Shown: piece by piece, positions 55,300 through 64,000 of the stretch
How positions within the stretch are numbered: the stretch's first letter is position 1
How the letters are laid out: every line of letters begins with the position of its first letter
DNA from: Leptolyngbya ohadii IS1
Lineage (GTDB): Bacteria > Cyanobacteriota > Cyanobacteriia > Elainellales > Elainellaceae
Assembly: GCF_002215035.1 (NCBI RefSeq)
Contig: NZ_NKFP01000006.1
Location: 2,881,080-2,945,079 of the forward strand
Direction of reading: 5' to 3'
DNA length: 64,000 nucleotides
Translations under genes and position numbers: made by a program
The notes under the pieces: generated by a model
Seen by the model: the letters and a program-made list of their open reading frames with translations, nothing else
What the model was told of the DNA's origin: nothing
Database searches by the model: none

Positions 55300-56155
55300 G
55301 AGAAACCAGCGAATCAAAATCTTGGTTGAGAGTTCCGGGAGAATGAGCGAAAGGCAAGATGGAAAATTGATAGAAACAGCCGTAAACTGCGCGGATGAGA
55401 ACTTTGACTGCGCGTTTGACCGCAAGTTTCATAACCTCTTTGACTGCACCCATGCCGACAGGTCAATTTACTCCACACCGGCTTCATTCGGACAGACTGA
55501 ATACTCAGGCAGACTCAGCGAGACAGGCTTAGCAAGACAGGCTTAGCAAGACGACTTAGCAAGACAATTTAAGAAAAGGACAGTCGTAAAGGAGGCAGTG
55601 AAGGAAAAACCTGGTAGGACAAGCTTTTCACTCCGGATGAGAACGGTCTAAAACGCTGTACAAAAACGCTGTCTTGGAACGCTAAGTAGAACACTGAGTA
55701 GAACGCTGTAGTAGAACACTGTTCGCCTGAACCGGACATTCATCAGTAAATTTCACCTATTAATCCCTGACAATCCCCGAAATCTTGCATTTTGAGCTTA
55801 ACTTGCCCAGTGACCTGTGAAAAATTCTCCCACAGCAGTTCGGACAGTAACTACGTTTTCTGAGTCAGCTTTATCAAGGCTTTGCGATCGCTCTACGTAG
55901 CATCAAGGGATTTAGAACCGGACAAGTCCTCATGGAGCCGGATTTCGGTAGAATCGATCGCCCGATCGGAAGTTAACTATTTCTTTATGGAGTGCCTCAA
56001 ATCTGCGTTGTCGAGGCTTGTCCGATGGGGTTCTGCGCTACTGTGCCTTCCAGCGTCCATCCTGAGGTACTTCCCCCAATCGATCGTCATGCGGAATACT
56101 TTCCTTTACCTGTCATTTTTGAGAGGATGAGGAGTAAGCTCTGCCCCCAAACGCT
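55300..56155. other. Intergenic region between divergent M23 gene and ppk1
   Basis: These 856 bases should hold both promoters. Short degenerate repeats occur: GACAGGCTTAGCAA-like at 55520-55560 and GAACGCTG/GAACACTG at 55676-55725. No gene is supported. Confidence -1.
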
Positions 56156-58318
56156 ATGCCGAAAGCCAAAGAAACGCCCTCTGAAATTAACCTCAATCAG
56201 CCCCAGTTTTACTTCAACCGAGAGCTAAGCTGGCTGGAGTTTAATCGGCGCGTCTTGCAGGAGGCACTTGATTCACGCACGCTGTTACTGGAGCGGCTCA
56301 AATTCTCAGGGATTTTTAGCTCCAACCTGGACGAATTCTTCATGGTGCGTGTGGCTGGCTTGAAACAGCAGGTCGAGGCACAGGTGAGTTCTCTAACCCC
56401 TGATGGACGTAGCCCGCAGCAGCAGCTCAACGAAATCAGCCAGGTCTTGCGCCCGATGGTAATTGAGCAGCATCGTCATTTTGAGCAGGTCTTGCGTCCG
56501 GCACTGGCAGATCAGGGCATTTACCTGCTGAACTACATCGACCTGAATCAGGAACAGCGGCTTTTTCTACAGAATTTCTTTGAACGGCGGATCTTCCCCG
56601 TTCTGACTCCGCTTGCCGTCGATCCGGGACATCCCTTTCCGTTTATTTCTAACCTCAGCTTGAATCTGGCAGTCGTTGTCAAAAATCCTGAGACGAATCG
56701 AGAGCATTTTGCCCGCGTCAAAGTTCCCAAGATTTTGCCCCGCTTTGTGGCGTTTCCGGCGGATTTGCAGTACCAGGACGGTAAGCCGAGCCGCTGGACA
56801 GGAGTGCCGCTGGAGCAGGTGATCGCCCACAACCTGGAGGCGCTGTTTCCAGGGATGAATATTCAGGAGTATCACCTGTTTCGCATCACGCGGGACGCCG
56901 ATCTGGAACTGGAGGAGGACGAAGCAGAAGACCTTCTGTTAGCGATCGAACAGGAGCTTCGCAAGCGACGGTTGGGCGGTTCGGTCGTGCGGCTGGAAGT
57001 CCAGAGTACGATTCCGGCATCGATCCGATCGACCCTGATGCAGGAAATGGAACTGGAGGACAGCGATGTCTACGAGGTTGAGGGACTGCTAAATCTGAAG
57101 GATCTGATGTCCCTGATGTCGCTTCCCGTTCCCGATCTGAAAGACCCACCCCGCGTTTCCGTCGTTCCGCCCCGACTGCGATCGATTTCCGATTTGCGGC
57201 AGTCTACCAGCAGCAGTGCCCTCGACGATACGGACATCTTTTCGGTGATCCGGCGCGGCGATCTGCTCCTGCACCATCCTTACTATTCGTTCTCTACCTC
57301 GGTGCAGCGGTTCATCATCCAGGCGGCAAACGATCCGCAGGTGCTGGCGATTAAAATGACGCTTTATCGAACATCGGGCGATTCGCCGATCGTCAAAGCC
57401 CTGATCACGGCGGCGGAGAAAGGAAAACAGGTCGTTGTCCTGGTGGAGCTAAAAGCCCGCTTTGACGAAGAAAACAATATCCACTGGGCGAAGCAGCTAG
57501 AGGAGGCTGGCGTTCACGTCGTCTACGGACTGGTCGGACTCAAGACCCACACGAAAGTCGTGCTGGTGGTGCGGCAGGAGGGCGATCGGATTCACCGCTA
57601 TGTCCACATCGGCACCGGAAACTACAATCACCGCACGGCAAGGCTCTACACCGATCTGGGACTGCTGAGCTGTAAGGAAGAACTGGGCGCAGACCTGACC
57701 GATTTGTTTAACTACCTCACCGGGTATTCCCGTCAGCGATCGTACCGAAAGCTGCTGGTGGCTCCGGTAAATCTGCGGGAAAGAATGCTGGCGTTGATTC
57801 GGCGGGAAACTGACCACTGCAAAAACGGACAGCCGGGGCGCATCATTGCCAAGATGAATTCCCTGGTCGATCCTCAAATTATTGCCGCACTTTATGAAGC
57901 CTCGCGATCGGGTGTGCAGATTGATCTGATCATTCGCGGCGTCTGCTGTTTGCGTCCTGGCGTGCCGGAGGTGAGCGAAAATATCCGCGTGATTAGCGTC
58001 ATTGGGCGCTTTCTGGAGCATTCGCGCATCTTCTACTTCCATAACGGCGGGCAGGAAGAAGTCTACATTGGCAGTGCGGACTGGATGCCCCGCAACCTCG
58101 ATCGCCGCGTGGAAGCCATTACCCCGATCGAAGATTCTAAGCTTGCCAAAGACCTCCAGGAAATTCTGGGAATTCTGCTGTCCGATAATCGGCAGGCATG
58201 GGAACTCCAGTCGGACGGCTCCTATATTCAGCGACAGCCCAGAACGGGAGAGCCAGAACGCAGCTCCCAGGCAATTTTCATGGATCTGGCAATGCAAACG
58301 ATAGGAAATTTGGGATAG
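56156..58318 (+). CDS. ppk1: Polyphosphate kinase 1
   Basis: The 720-residue enzyme reversibly transfers the ATP gamma-phosphate to polyphosphate. Family landmarks are FNRELSWLEFNRRVL, SSNLDEFFMVRVAGL, FPVLTPLAVDPGHPFPF and the catalytic KTHTKVVLVVRQEG, whose middle His corresponds to the autophosphorylated residue of E. coli PPK. The second essential His is in YVHIGTGNYNHRTARLYTD. The length is normal. Upstream spacing and the absence of a plus-strand gene before it suggest its own promoter. The call is certain. Confidence -1.
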   Translation: MPKAKETPSEINLNQPQFYFNRELSWLEFNRRVLQEALDSRTLLLERLKFSGIFSSNLDEFFMVRVAGLKQQVEAQVSSLTPDGRSPQQQLNEISQVLRPMVIEQHRHFEQVLRPALADQGIYLLNYIDLNQEQRLFLQNFFERRIFPVLTPLAVDPGHPFPFISNLSLNLAVVVKNPETNREHFARVKVPKILPRFVAFPADLQYQDGKPSRWTGVPLEQVIAHNLEALFPGMNIQEYHLFRITRDADLELEEDEAEDLLLAIEQELRKRRLGGSVVRLEVQSTIPASIRSTLMQEMELEDSDVYEVEGLLNLKDLMSLMSLPVPDLKDPPRVSVVPPRLRSISDLRQSTSSSALDDTDIFSVIRRGDLLLHHPYYSFSTSVQRFIIQAANDPQVLAIKMTLYRTSGDSPIVKALITAAEKGKQVVVLVELKARFDEENNIHWAKQLEEAGVHVVYGLVGLKTHTKVVLVVRQEGDRIHRYVHIGTGNYNHRTARLYTDLGLLSCKEELGADLTDLFNYLTGYSRQRSYRKLLVAPVNLRERMLALIRRETDHCKNGQPGRIIAKMNSLVDPQIIAALYEASRSGVQIDLIIRGVCCLRPGVPEVSENIRVISVIGRFLEHSRIFYFHNGGQEEVYIGSADWMPRNLDRRVEAITPIEDSKLAKDLQEILGILLSDNRQAWELQSDGSYIQRQPRTGEPERSSQAIFMDLAMQTIGNLG

Positions 58319-58466
58319 GCAAATATTCCTACCTTATCTCTAGTCAGGCGATCCCCACTCCTGATAAACTTCAAGCTAAGGCAATTTATGTTCCCAAAGG
58401 CATAACTGAAGGGTATAGCCCAAGAGCATAAATTGAGGCAAATCAGCAGTCGGGAGGGTATATCCG

Positions 58467-59504
58467 GTGGAAGCTACACTCGGTTTAGAAATTATTGAAG
58501 TTGTGGAGCAGGCAGCGATCGCCTCTGCCCGAATGATGGGGAAGGGCGATAAGCACGGCGCGGATCAGGTGGCGGTAGAAGCCATGCGCGAACGGATGAA
58601 CAAAATCCAAATGCGCGGTCGGATCGTGATCGGGGAAGGGGAGCGGGACGACGCACCCATGCTCTACATCGGCGAAGAAGTGGGCATCTGCACCCGCCCA
58701 GATGCAAAGAACTACTGTAATCCGGACGAGCTGATTGAGATCGATATTGCAGTTGACCCCTGCGAAGGGACGAACCTTTGCGCCTATGGTCAGCCCGGTT
58801 CGATGGCGGTGCTGGCAATCTCTGAGAAAGGCGGACTGTTTGCAGCGCCGGACTTTTATATGAATAAGCTGGCGGCTCCTCCAGCGGCAAAGGGCAAGGT
58901 GGACATCCGCAAGTCCCCCACGGAAAACCTGAAGATCCTGGCAGAATGCCTCGATCGCGGGATTGATGAACTCGTGGTGGTGGTGATGAAGCGCGATCGT
59001 CACAATGACCTGATCCGGGAAATCCGTGAGGCGGGTGCAAGAGTGAAGCTGATCAGCGATGGAGACGTTTCCGCAGCAATCTCCTGCGCGTTCTCCGGAA
59101 CTAATACCCACGCGCTCATGGGTATCGGGGCAGCTCCCGAAGGCGTGATTTCGGCGGCGGCAATGCGTTGTCTGGGCGGTCACTTCCAGGGTCAGCTGAT
59201 CTACGATCCGGCAGTGGTGAAGACTGGACTGATCGGCGAAAGCAAGGAATCGAATATCGCCCGCCTGAACGAAATGGGCATTACCGATCCCGATCGCATC
59301 TACGAAGCAGAGGAACTGGCATCGGGTCAAACTGTGCTGTTTGCGGCAAGCGGTATTACCTCTGGAACGCTGATGGACGGGGTACGCTTCTTCCACGGCG
59401 GCGCGAGAACCCATAGCCTGGTCATTTCCAACCAGTCGAAGACGGCTCGCTTTGTGGACACGGTGCATCTGTTTGATAAGCCGAAGTACCTGCAACTGCG
59501 ATAG
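58467..59504 (+). CDS. glpX: Class II fructose-1,6-/sedoheptulose-1,7-bisphosphatase
   Basis: The 345-residue GlpX-type phosphatase serves both the FBPase and SBPase steps of the Calvin cycle in cyanobacteria. Motifs are [18 protein letters not shown] (metal site) and [17 protein letters not shown] (DPxEGT). The C-terminal part has [13 protein letters not shown]. The start is the GTG at 58467, preceded by GGGAGGG at good distance. It is followed by a hairpin terminator and then hemA, an order seen in other cyanobacteria. The call is certain. Confidence -1.
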   Translation: MEATLGLEIIEVVEQAAIASARMMGKGDKHGADQVAVEAMRERMNKIQMRGRIVIGEGERDDAPMLYIGEEVGICTRPDAKNYCNPDELIEIDIAVDPCEGTNLCAYGQPGSMAVLAISEKGGLFAAPDFYMNKLAAPPAAKGKVDIRKSPTENLKILAECLDRGIDELVVVVMKRDRHNDLIREIREAGARVKLISDGDVSAAISCAFSGTNTHALMGIGAAPEGVISAAAMRCLGGHFQGQLIYDPAVVKTGLIGESKESNIARLNEMGITDPDRIYEAEELASGQTVLFAASGITSGTLMDGVRFFHGGARTHSLVISNQSKTARFVDTVHLFDKPKYLQLR

Positions 59505-59556
59505 GCAATCTAAAATAGGCGATCGGATTTTTGGGGTATTTTGAGTCCCTGAAGAT

Positions 59557-59592
59557 CCCCCCTAGCCCTCCTTCTGAAGGGGGGTGATTTTT
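59557..59592 (+). terminator. Possible terminator after glpX
   Basis: CCCCCC (59557-59562) pairs with GGGGGG (59579-59584), with an inner CCTTC/GAAGG alternative, followed by TGATTTTT. It lies 52 bases past the glpX stop. The same word is a common cyanobacterial intergenic repeat, so the terminator role is inferred. Confidence -1.
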
Positions 59593-59630
59593 GCTTGCAG
59601 GAATTTCTGTAGCGAATAAAAAGCCTTCAT

Positions 59631-59739
59631 CCTCGTTCCAATGCTCTGCGTTGGAATGCCTTGTTGGAGGCTCTGCCTCCTGATTAGAGCTAGCGGCAGA
59701 GCCGCCTCCGAGCCGTATCCAGGCGGAGCCAGGACACCA
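59631..59739 (+). repeat. Interspersed hairpin repeat, copy 2
   Basis: The plus strand reads CCTCGTTCCAATGCTCTGCG ... GGAGGCTCTGCCTCCTGATT ... GGCAGAGCCGCC ... TCCAGGCGGAGCCAGGACAC, clearly the same element as 24968-25080 but in the opposite orientation. The first two hairpins are kept exactly and the third region has diverged with compensating-looking changes. It lies between glpX and hemA. Confidence -1.
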
Positions 59740-60106
59740 GATGGAAGAGGGGTAATTTGTGTTTGCAGATTTTCTTTTTTCGATCGCCCCGAAAATCAAA
59801 CGGTGTTCTTTGCAACAGTCCGATCGCCTTTCTCCGTACCATTCACAGTGTGGCTCAAAGGGCATTCACAAAAATTTACCCCGTTCCTGCCAATTTCAGA
59901 CGGCTTCTCCTCGAACTCGTTACACTCAATTGGTAGACTTTTTTAAGTCGATAAATGAGCCTTTGGTTCACTTATTCATGACAATTACGCAAACAATTGT
60001 GACATCTAGATTGATTTTGAGCCGCCTTGATGGTGATCCGGACTGAAATTTTTTCCGGAACAAATAGCCATCTCGCTAGCATATAAAAAGAGCCTTGGGA
60101 GGAAGA

Positions 60107-61396
60107 ATGAACATTGTCGTTGTGGGTCTAAGCCATAGGACTGCGCCCGTTGAGGTGCGCGAAAAGCTCAGCATTCCAACGCCCCAAATGGAGGCAGCGA
60201 TCGCCCATCTCCGCAGTTTTCCCCATATTGAGGAAGCTACGATTCTTAGCACCTGTAACCGTCTGGAAGTCTATGTTGTCACCAGCGAAACGGAGCAGGG
60301 TGTGCGGGAAGTGACCCAGTTCCTCTCCGAGTACGGCAAAATTTCGGTATCGCAACTGCGTCCCTATCTGTTTATCCTGCTGCACGATGATGCCGTCATG
60401 CACCTGATGCGGGTATCGGCAGGTCTGGACAGTCTGGTGCTGGGCGAAGGGCAAATCCTGGCGCAGGTGAAGCACACCCACAAGGTGGGACAGCAGTACA
60501 ACGGCATTGGGCGAATTCTGAACCGCCTGTTCAACCAAGCTATTACCGCCGGGAAGCGGGTTCGCACAGAAACCAGTATCGGAACCGGAGCTGTCTCAAT
60601 CAGTTCTGCTGCCGTGGAACTGGCACAGCTTAAAGTCCAGCATCTGCCTGCCTGCCGCGTGGCGATTCTGGGAGCCGGAAAGATGTCTCGCCTGGTGGTG
60701 CAGCATCTGATTTCCAAAGGGGCAACCCAGATCTGCATCGTGAACCGATCGCTCGACTCCGCCAGGGAGCTAGCGCAGCAGTTCAAGGAAGCGGAAATTC
60801 GGCTGCATCTGCTGGACGAAATGATGCACGTGATCTGCAACTCCGACCTGGTGTTCACCGCCACGGCTGCCACGGAACCGCTGATCGATCGCGCCAAGCT
60901 GGAATCTACAATCGACCCGCTGCACAGCCTGAAACTGTTCGACATTTCCGTGCCGCGTAACGTCCATGCCGATGTGAACGAACTGGATCACGTTCAGCTA
61001 TTCAACGTGGACGACCTGAAAGCCGTCGTGGCGCAGAACCAGGAAAGCCGTCGCCAGATGGCACTGGAAGCCGAAAATATTCTGGATGAGGAAGTTGCAG
61101 CCTTTGACCTGTGGTGGCGATCGCTGGAAACGGTGGCAACCATCAGCGAACTGCGGGATAAGGTGGAGGCAATTCGGGCGCAGGAACTTGAAAAAGCCCT
61201 GTCTCGCCTAGGCTCCGAGTTTGCCGAAAAGCACCAGGAAGTGATCGAAGCCCTGACCCGCGGCATCGTCAACAAGATCCTTCATGACCCGATGGTGCAG
61301 CTGCGGGCACAGCAGGACATCGAAGCACGGCGACGGGCAATGCAAACGCTGCGATCGCTGTTTAACCTGGAGGAACCTGCCTCGAATAAGGCGTAG
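60107..61396 (+). CDS. hemA: Glutamyl-tRNA reductase
   Basis: The 429-residue enzyme reduces glutamyl-tRNA with NADPH to glutamate-1-semialdehyde, the first committed step to haem, chlorophyll and bilins. The catalytic Cys is in STCNRLEVY. Other motifs are [16 protein letters not shown] at the N-terminus, [13 protein letters not shown], the NADPH loop [13 protein letters not shown] and the C-terminal dimerisation helices ending [14 protein letters not shown]. The ATG at 60107 was chosen; GGGAGGAAG stands upstream, and the longer TTG start would lie within it. The stop falls one base before the arm of a 378-base inverted repeat, so its native downstream flank is lost in this sequence. Confidence -1.
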   Translation: MNIVVVGLSHRTAPVEVREKLSIPTPQMEAAIAHLRSFPHIEEATILSTCNRLEVYVVTSETEQGVREVTQFLSEYGKISVSQLRPYLFILLHDDAVMHLMRVSAGLDSLVLGEGQILAQVKHTHKVGQQYNGIGRILNRLFNQAITAGKRVRTETSIGTGAVSISSAAVELAQLKVQHLPACRVAILGAGKMSRLVVQHLISKGATQICIVNRSLDSARELAQQFKEAEIRLHLLDEMMHVICNSDLVFTATAATEPLIDRAKLESTIDPLHSLKLFDISVPRNVHADVNELDHVQLFNVDDLKAVVAQNQESRRQMALEAENILDEEVAAFDLWWRSLETVATISELRDKVEAIRAQELEKALSRLGSEFAEKHQEVIEALTRGIVNKILHDPMVQLRAQQDIEARRRAMQTLRSLFNLEEPASNKA

Positions 61397-61397
61397 G

Positions 61398-61775
61398 CAG
61401 ACGGAAAGGCTCCCCTCATTTTTGCTAGCGGCACAGGCGATGCGATCGAAATTGCGGAGATGCTGAAAGCAAAAGGCATTCCCGAATCTGCGATCGACGG
61501 TGAACCCTGCTCCCGCACCACCGAAGAAAATGCCCAGTTCACAGCGGCACTGCTTCAGCCCAGAGGGATTCACCGAATTCTGCTCGTAACGGACTTGCCC
61601 CACCTGCGGCGATCGTGGCTAACCTTCCAAAGTTTGGGCTTTGAAGTCATTCCCCACGCCAGTCCTCTGTCACCAGATCTGTCTGAACGCAGAACGGCAC
61701 TGCTGGTTGTGCGGGAATGTTTGGGCTTAGTCACCTATGGTCTGCTGGGACGCTACGAACCCCGAACCGTGACCG
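61398..61775 (+). pseudogene. Inverted copy of a YdcF-like gene fragment
   Basis: Exact reverse complement of 61805-62182, carrying codons for DGKAPLIFASGTGDAIEIAE to RYEPRTVT of the neighbouring YdcF-like gene. It has no native start; an internal ATG at 61460 opens a frame to 61849. Arm and mirror arm are separated by 29 bases that are themselves nearly palindromic (HIP1-like CGATCGCGATCG centre). Confidence -1.
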
Positions 61776-62555
61776 GGCAGATGCTGCGATCGCGATCGGC
61801 ATCTCGGTCACGGTTCGGGGTTCGTAGCGTCCCAGCAGACCATAGGTGACTAAGCCCAAACATTCCCGCACAACCAGCAGTGCCGTTCTGCGTTCAGACA
61901 GATCTGGTGACAGAGGACTGGCGTGGGGAATGACTTCAAAGCCCAAACTTTGGAAGGTTAGCCACGATCGCCGCAGGTGGGGCAAGTCCGTTACGAGCAG
62001 AATTCGGTGAATCCCTCTGGGCTGAAGCAGTGCCGCTGTGAACTGGGCATTTTCTTCGGTGGTGCGGGAGCAGGGTTCACCGTCGATCGCAGATTCGGGA
62101 ATGCCTTTTGCTTTCAGCATCTCCGCAATTTCGATCGCATCGCCTGTGCCGCTAGCAAAAATGAGGGGAGCCTTTCCGTCTGACTGGTTCTTTTGCGCCT
62201 GCCAGAGAGCGATCGCAGTTTCGACGCGCTGCGGTCTGAGTTCCGTGCCGCGACCCAGAATCACAATTGCCTGGGTGGATTGTCCGGAGTCTGGAGGCAG
62301 CGATCGGGCTAAAAAACGTTCTCCCAGATTAATCGTGAGGGGTGATCCTAGGAATCCATAGGCTAACAGCAGCAGAACCCCCGTGCCGCTATAGAGCCAT
62401 TTGCGTCGCTGAATTTTGAGCAGCCAGGGCAGAACAATCCAGGCTAGCAGGAGCGGCAGAACCCACTGAGGGTGCATGAGTAGCCTCAATAAAGTAGACG
62501 TTGAGCGAGTCCACAGGCTGACAGACTCAGCCGTACAAAAAGCCGGATCTATCAT
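61731..62555 (-). CDS. YdcF/DUF218 family membrane protein, 3' end rearranged
   Basis: The N-terminal membrane helices (WVLPLLLAWIVLPWLL and WLYSGTGVLLLLAYGFLG) are followed by the DUF218 domain: AIVILGRGTELRPQRVETAI, LIFASGTGDAIEIAEML, EPCSRTTEENAQFT, LLVTDLPHLRRSWLTFQ. The family includes ElyC/SanA-like envelope proteins; the biochemical role is unclear. Native coding runs from the ATG at 62555 to about 61805; beyond it the frame crosses the fold-back point and reads its own inverted copy, ending at 61731 with about 25 foreign residues. The true stop is not in the window. A TTG at 62579 would add eight residues. Confidence -1.
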   Translation of the reverse strand: MIDPAFCTAESVSLWTRSTSTLLRLLMHPQWVLPLLLAWIVLPWLLKIQRRKWLYSGTGVLLLLAYGFLGSPLTINLGERFLARSLPPDSGQSTQAIVILGRGTELRPQRVETAIALWQAQKNQSDGKAPLIFASGTGDAIEIAEMLKAKGIPESAIDGEPCSRTTEENAQFTAALLQPRGIHRILLVTDLPHLRRSWLTFQSLGFEVIPHASPLSPDLSERRTALLVVRECLGLVTYGLLGRYEPRTVTEMPIAIAASARSRFGVRSVPADHR

Positions 62556-63925
<1,370 letters not shown>

Positions 63926-64000
63926 GAAGCGGGGGAGCAGGGGAGCAAGGGAGATGGGGGAATGCGGGGATGGAGAGAAACCTTGCCTACCACTGGATTT

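Overview
The window is chromosomal DNA of a cyanobacterium, most likely a filamentous Leptolyngbya-like form. The evidence is the gene content: ftn2/zipN cell division, light-dependent protochlorophyllide reductase, tocopherol biosynthesis, GlpX-type FBPase/SBPase, a pix-type phototaxis cluster with bilin-binding GAF domains, and CRR7. The highly iterated GCGATCGC/CGATCG (HIP1-like) words fit as well. No rRNA, tRNA, CRISPR array or transposase gene was recognised.

Layout. 1-4.2 kb: the 5' part of a filamentous-haemagglutinin-type exoprotein, a small zinc-ribbon protein, crr7 and pdhA (all minus). 5.3-12.9 kb: zipN, an AEC permease and a MATE exporter (plus); a universal stress protein and an EamA exporter (minus); a bacterioferritin (plus). 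13-20.8 kb: recF behind a response regulator and a hybrid histidine kinase, then a KtrA/KtrB-like potassium system (minus). 20.8-22.2 kb: a zig-zag of inverted and direct copies of trkH/ktrB and of an aspartyl/asparaginyl beta-hydroxylase gene. 22.6-24.9 kb: gamma-tocopherol methyltransferase, homogentisate phytyltransferase and a degenerate RNase III-fold protein. 25-27.6 kb: a seven-repeat FG-GAP/VCBS exoprotein and a pentapeptide-repeat protein. 27.6-38.4 kb: a pixGHIJL-type phototaxis operon plus an extra cheW, with the pixL end rearranged. 39.7-49.3 kb: a cellulose synthase operon (BcsA, BcsB, TPR BcsC-like protein, separate predicted outer-membrane barrel). 50.6-55.3 kb: lipoprotein-like, membrane and M23 peptidase genes. 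56.2-63.9 kb: ppk1, glpX, hemA, a YdcF-like gene inside a long inverted repeat, and por.

How genes work together. PixG/H/I/J/L form a light-sensing chemotaxis pathway acting on type IV pili. The Bcs cluster, with a PilZ domain on BcsA, would make and export cellulose under c-di-GMP control. HemA and POR act at the start and near the end of chlorophyll synthesis. The tocopherol pair supplies two steps of one pathway.

The most unusual signal is a set of three local copy-rearrangements (20.4-22.2, 27.6-28.3 and 61.4-62.2 kb). All involve nearby sequence, have short-homology junctions and break genes. They could be real template-switch events, but the pattern is also what multiple-displacement-amplification chimeras or mis-assembly produce, so gene breaks there should not be taken as biology until reads are checked. 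More biological leads are the BcsC split into TPR and barrel genes, a PixJ with two tandem DXCF cyanobacteriochrome GAF domains plus a third GAF, and an RNase III-like protein lacking most catalytic acids.
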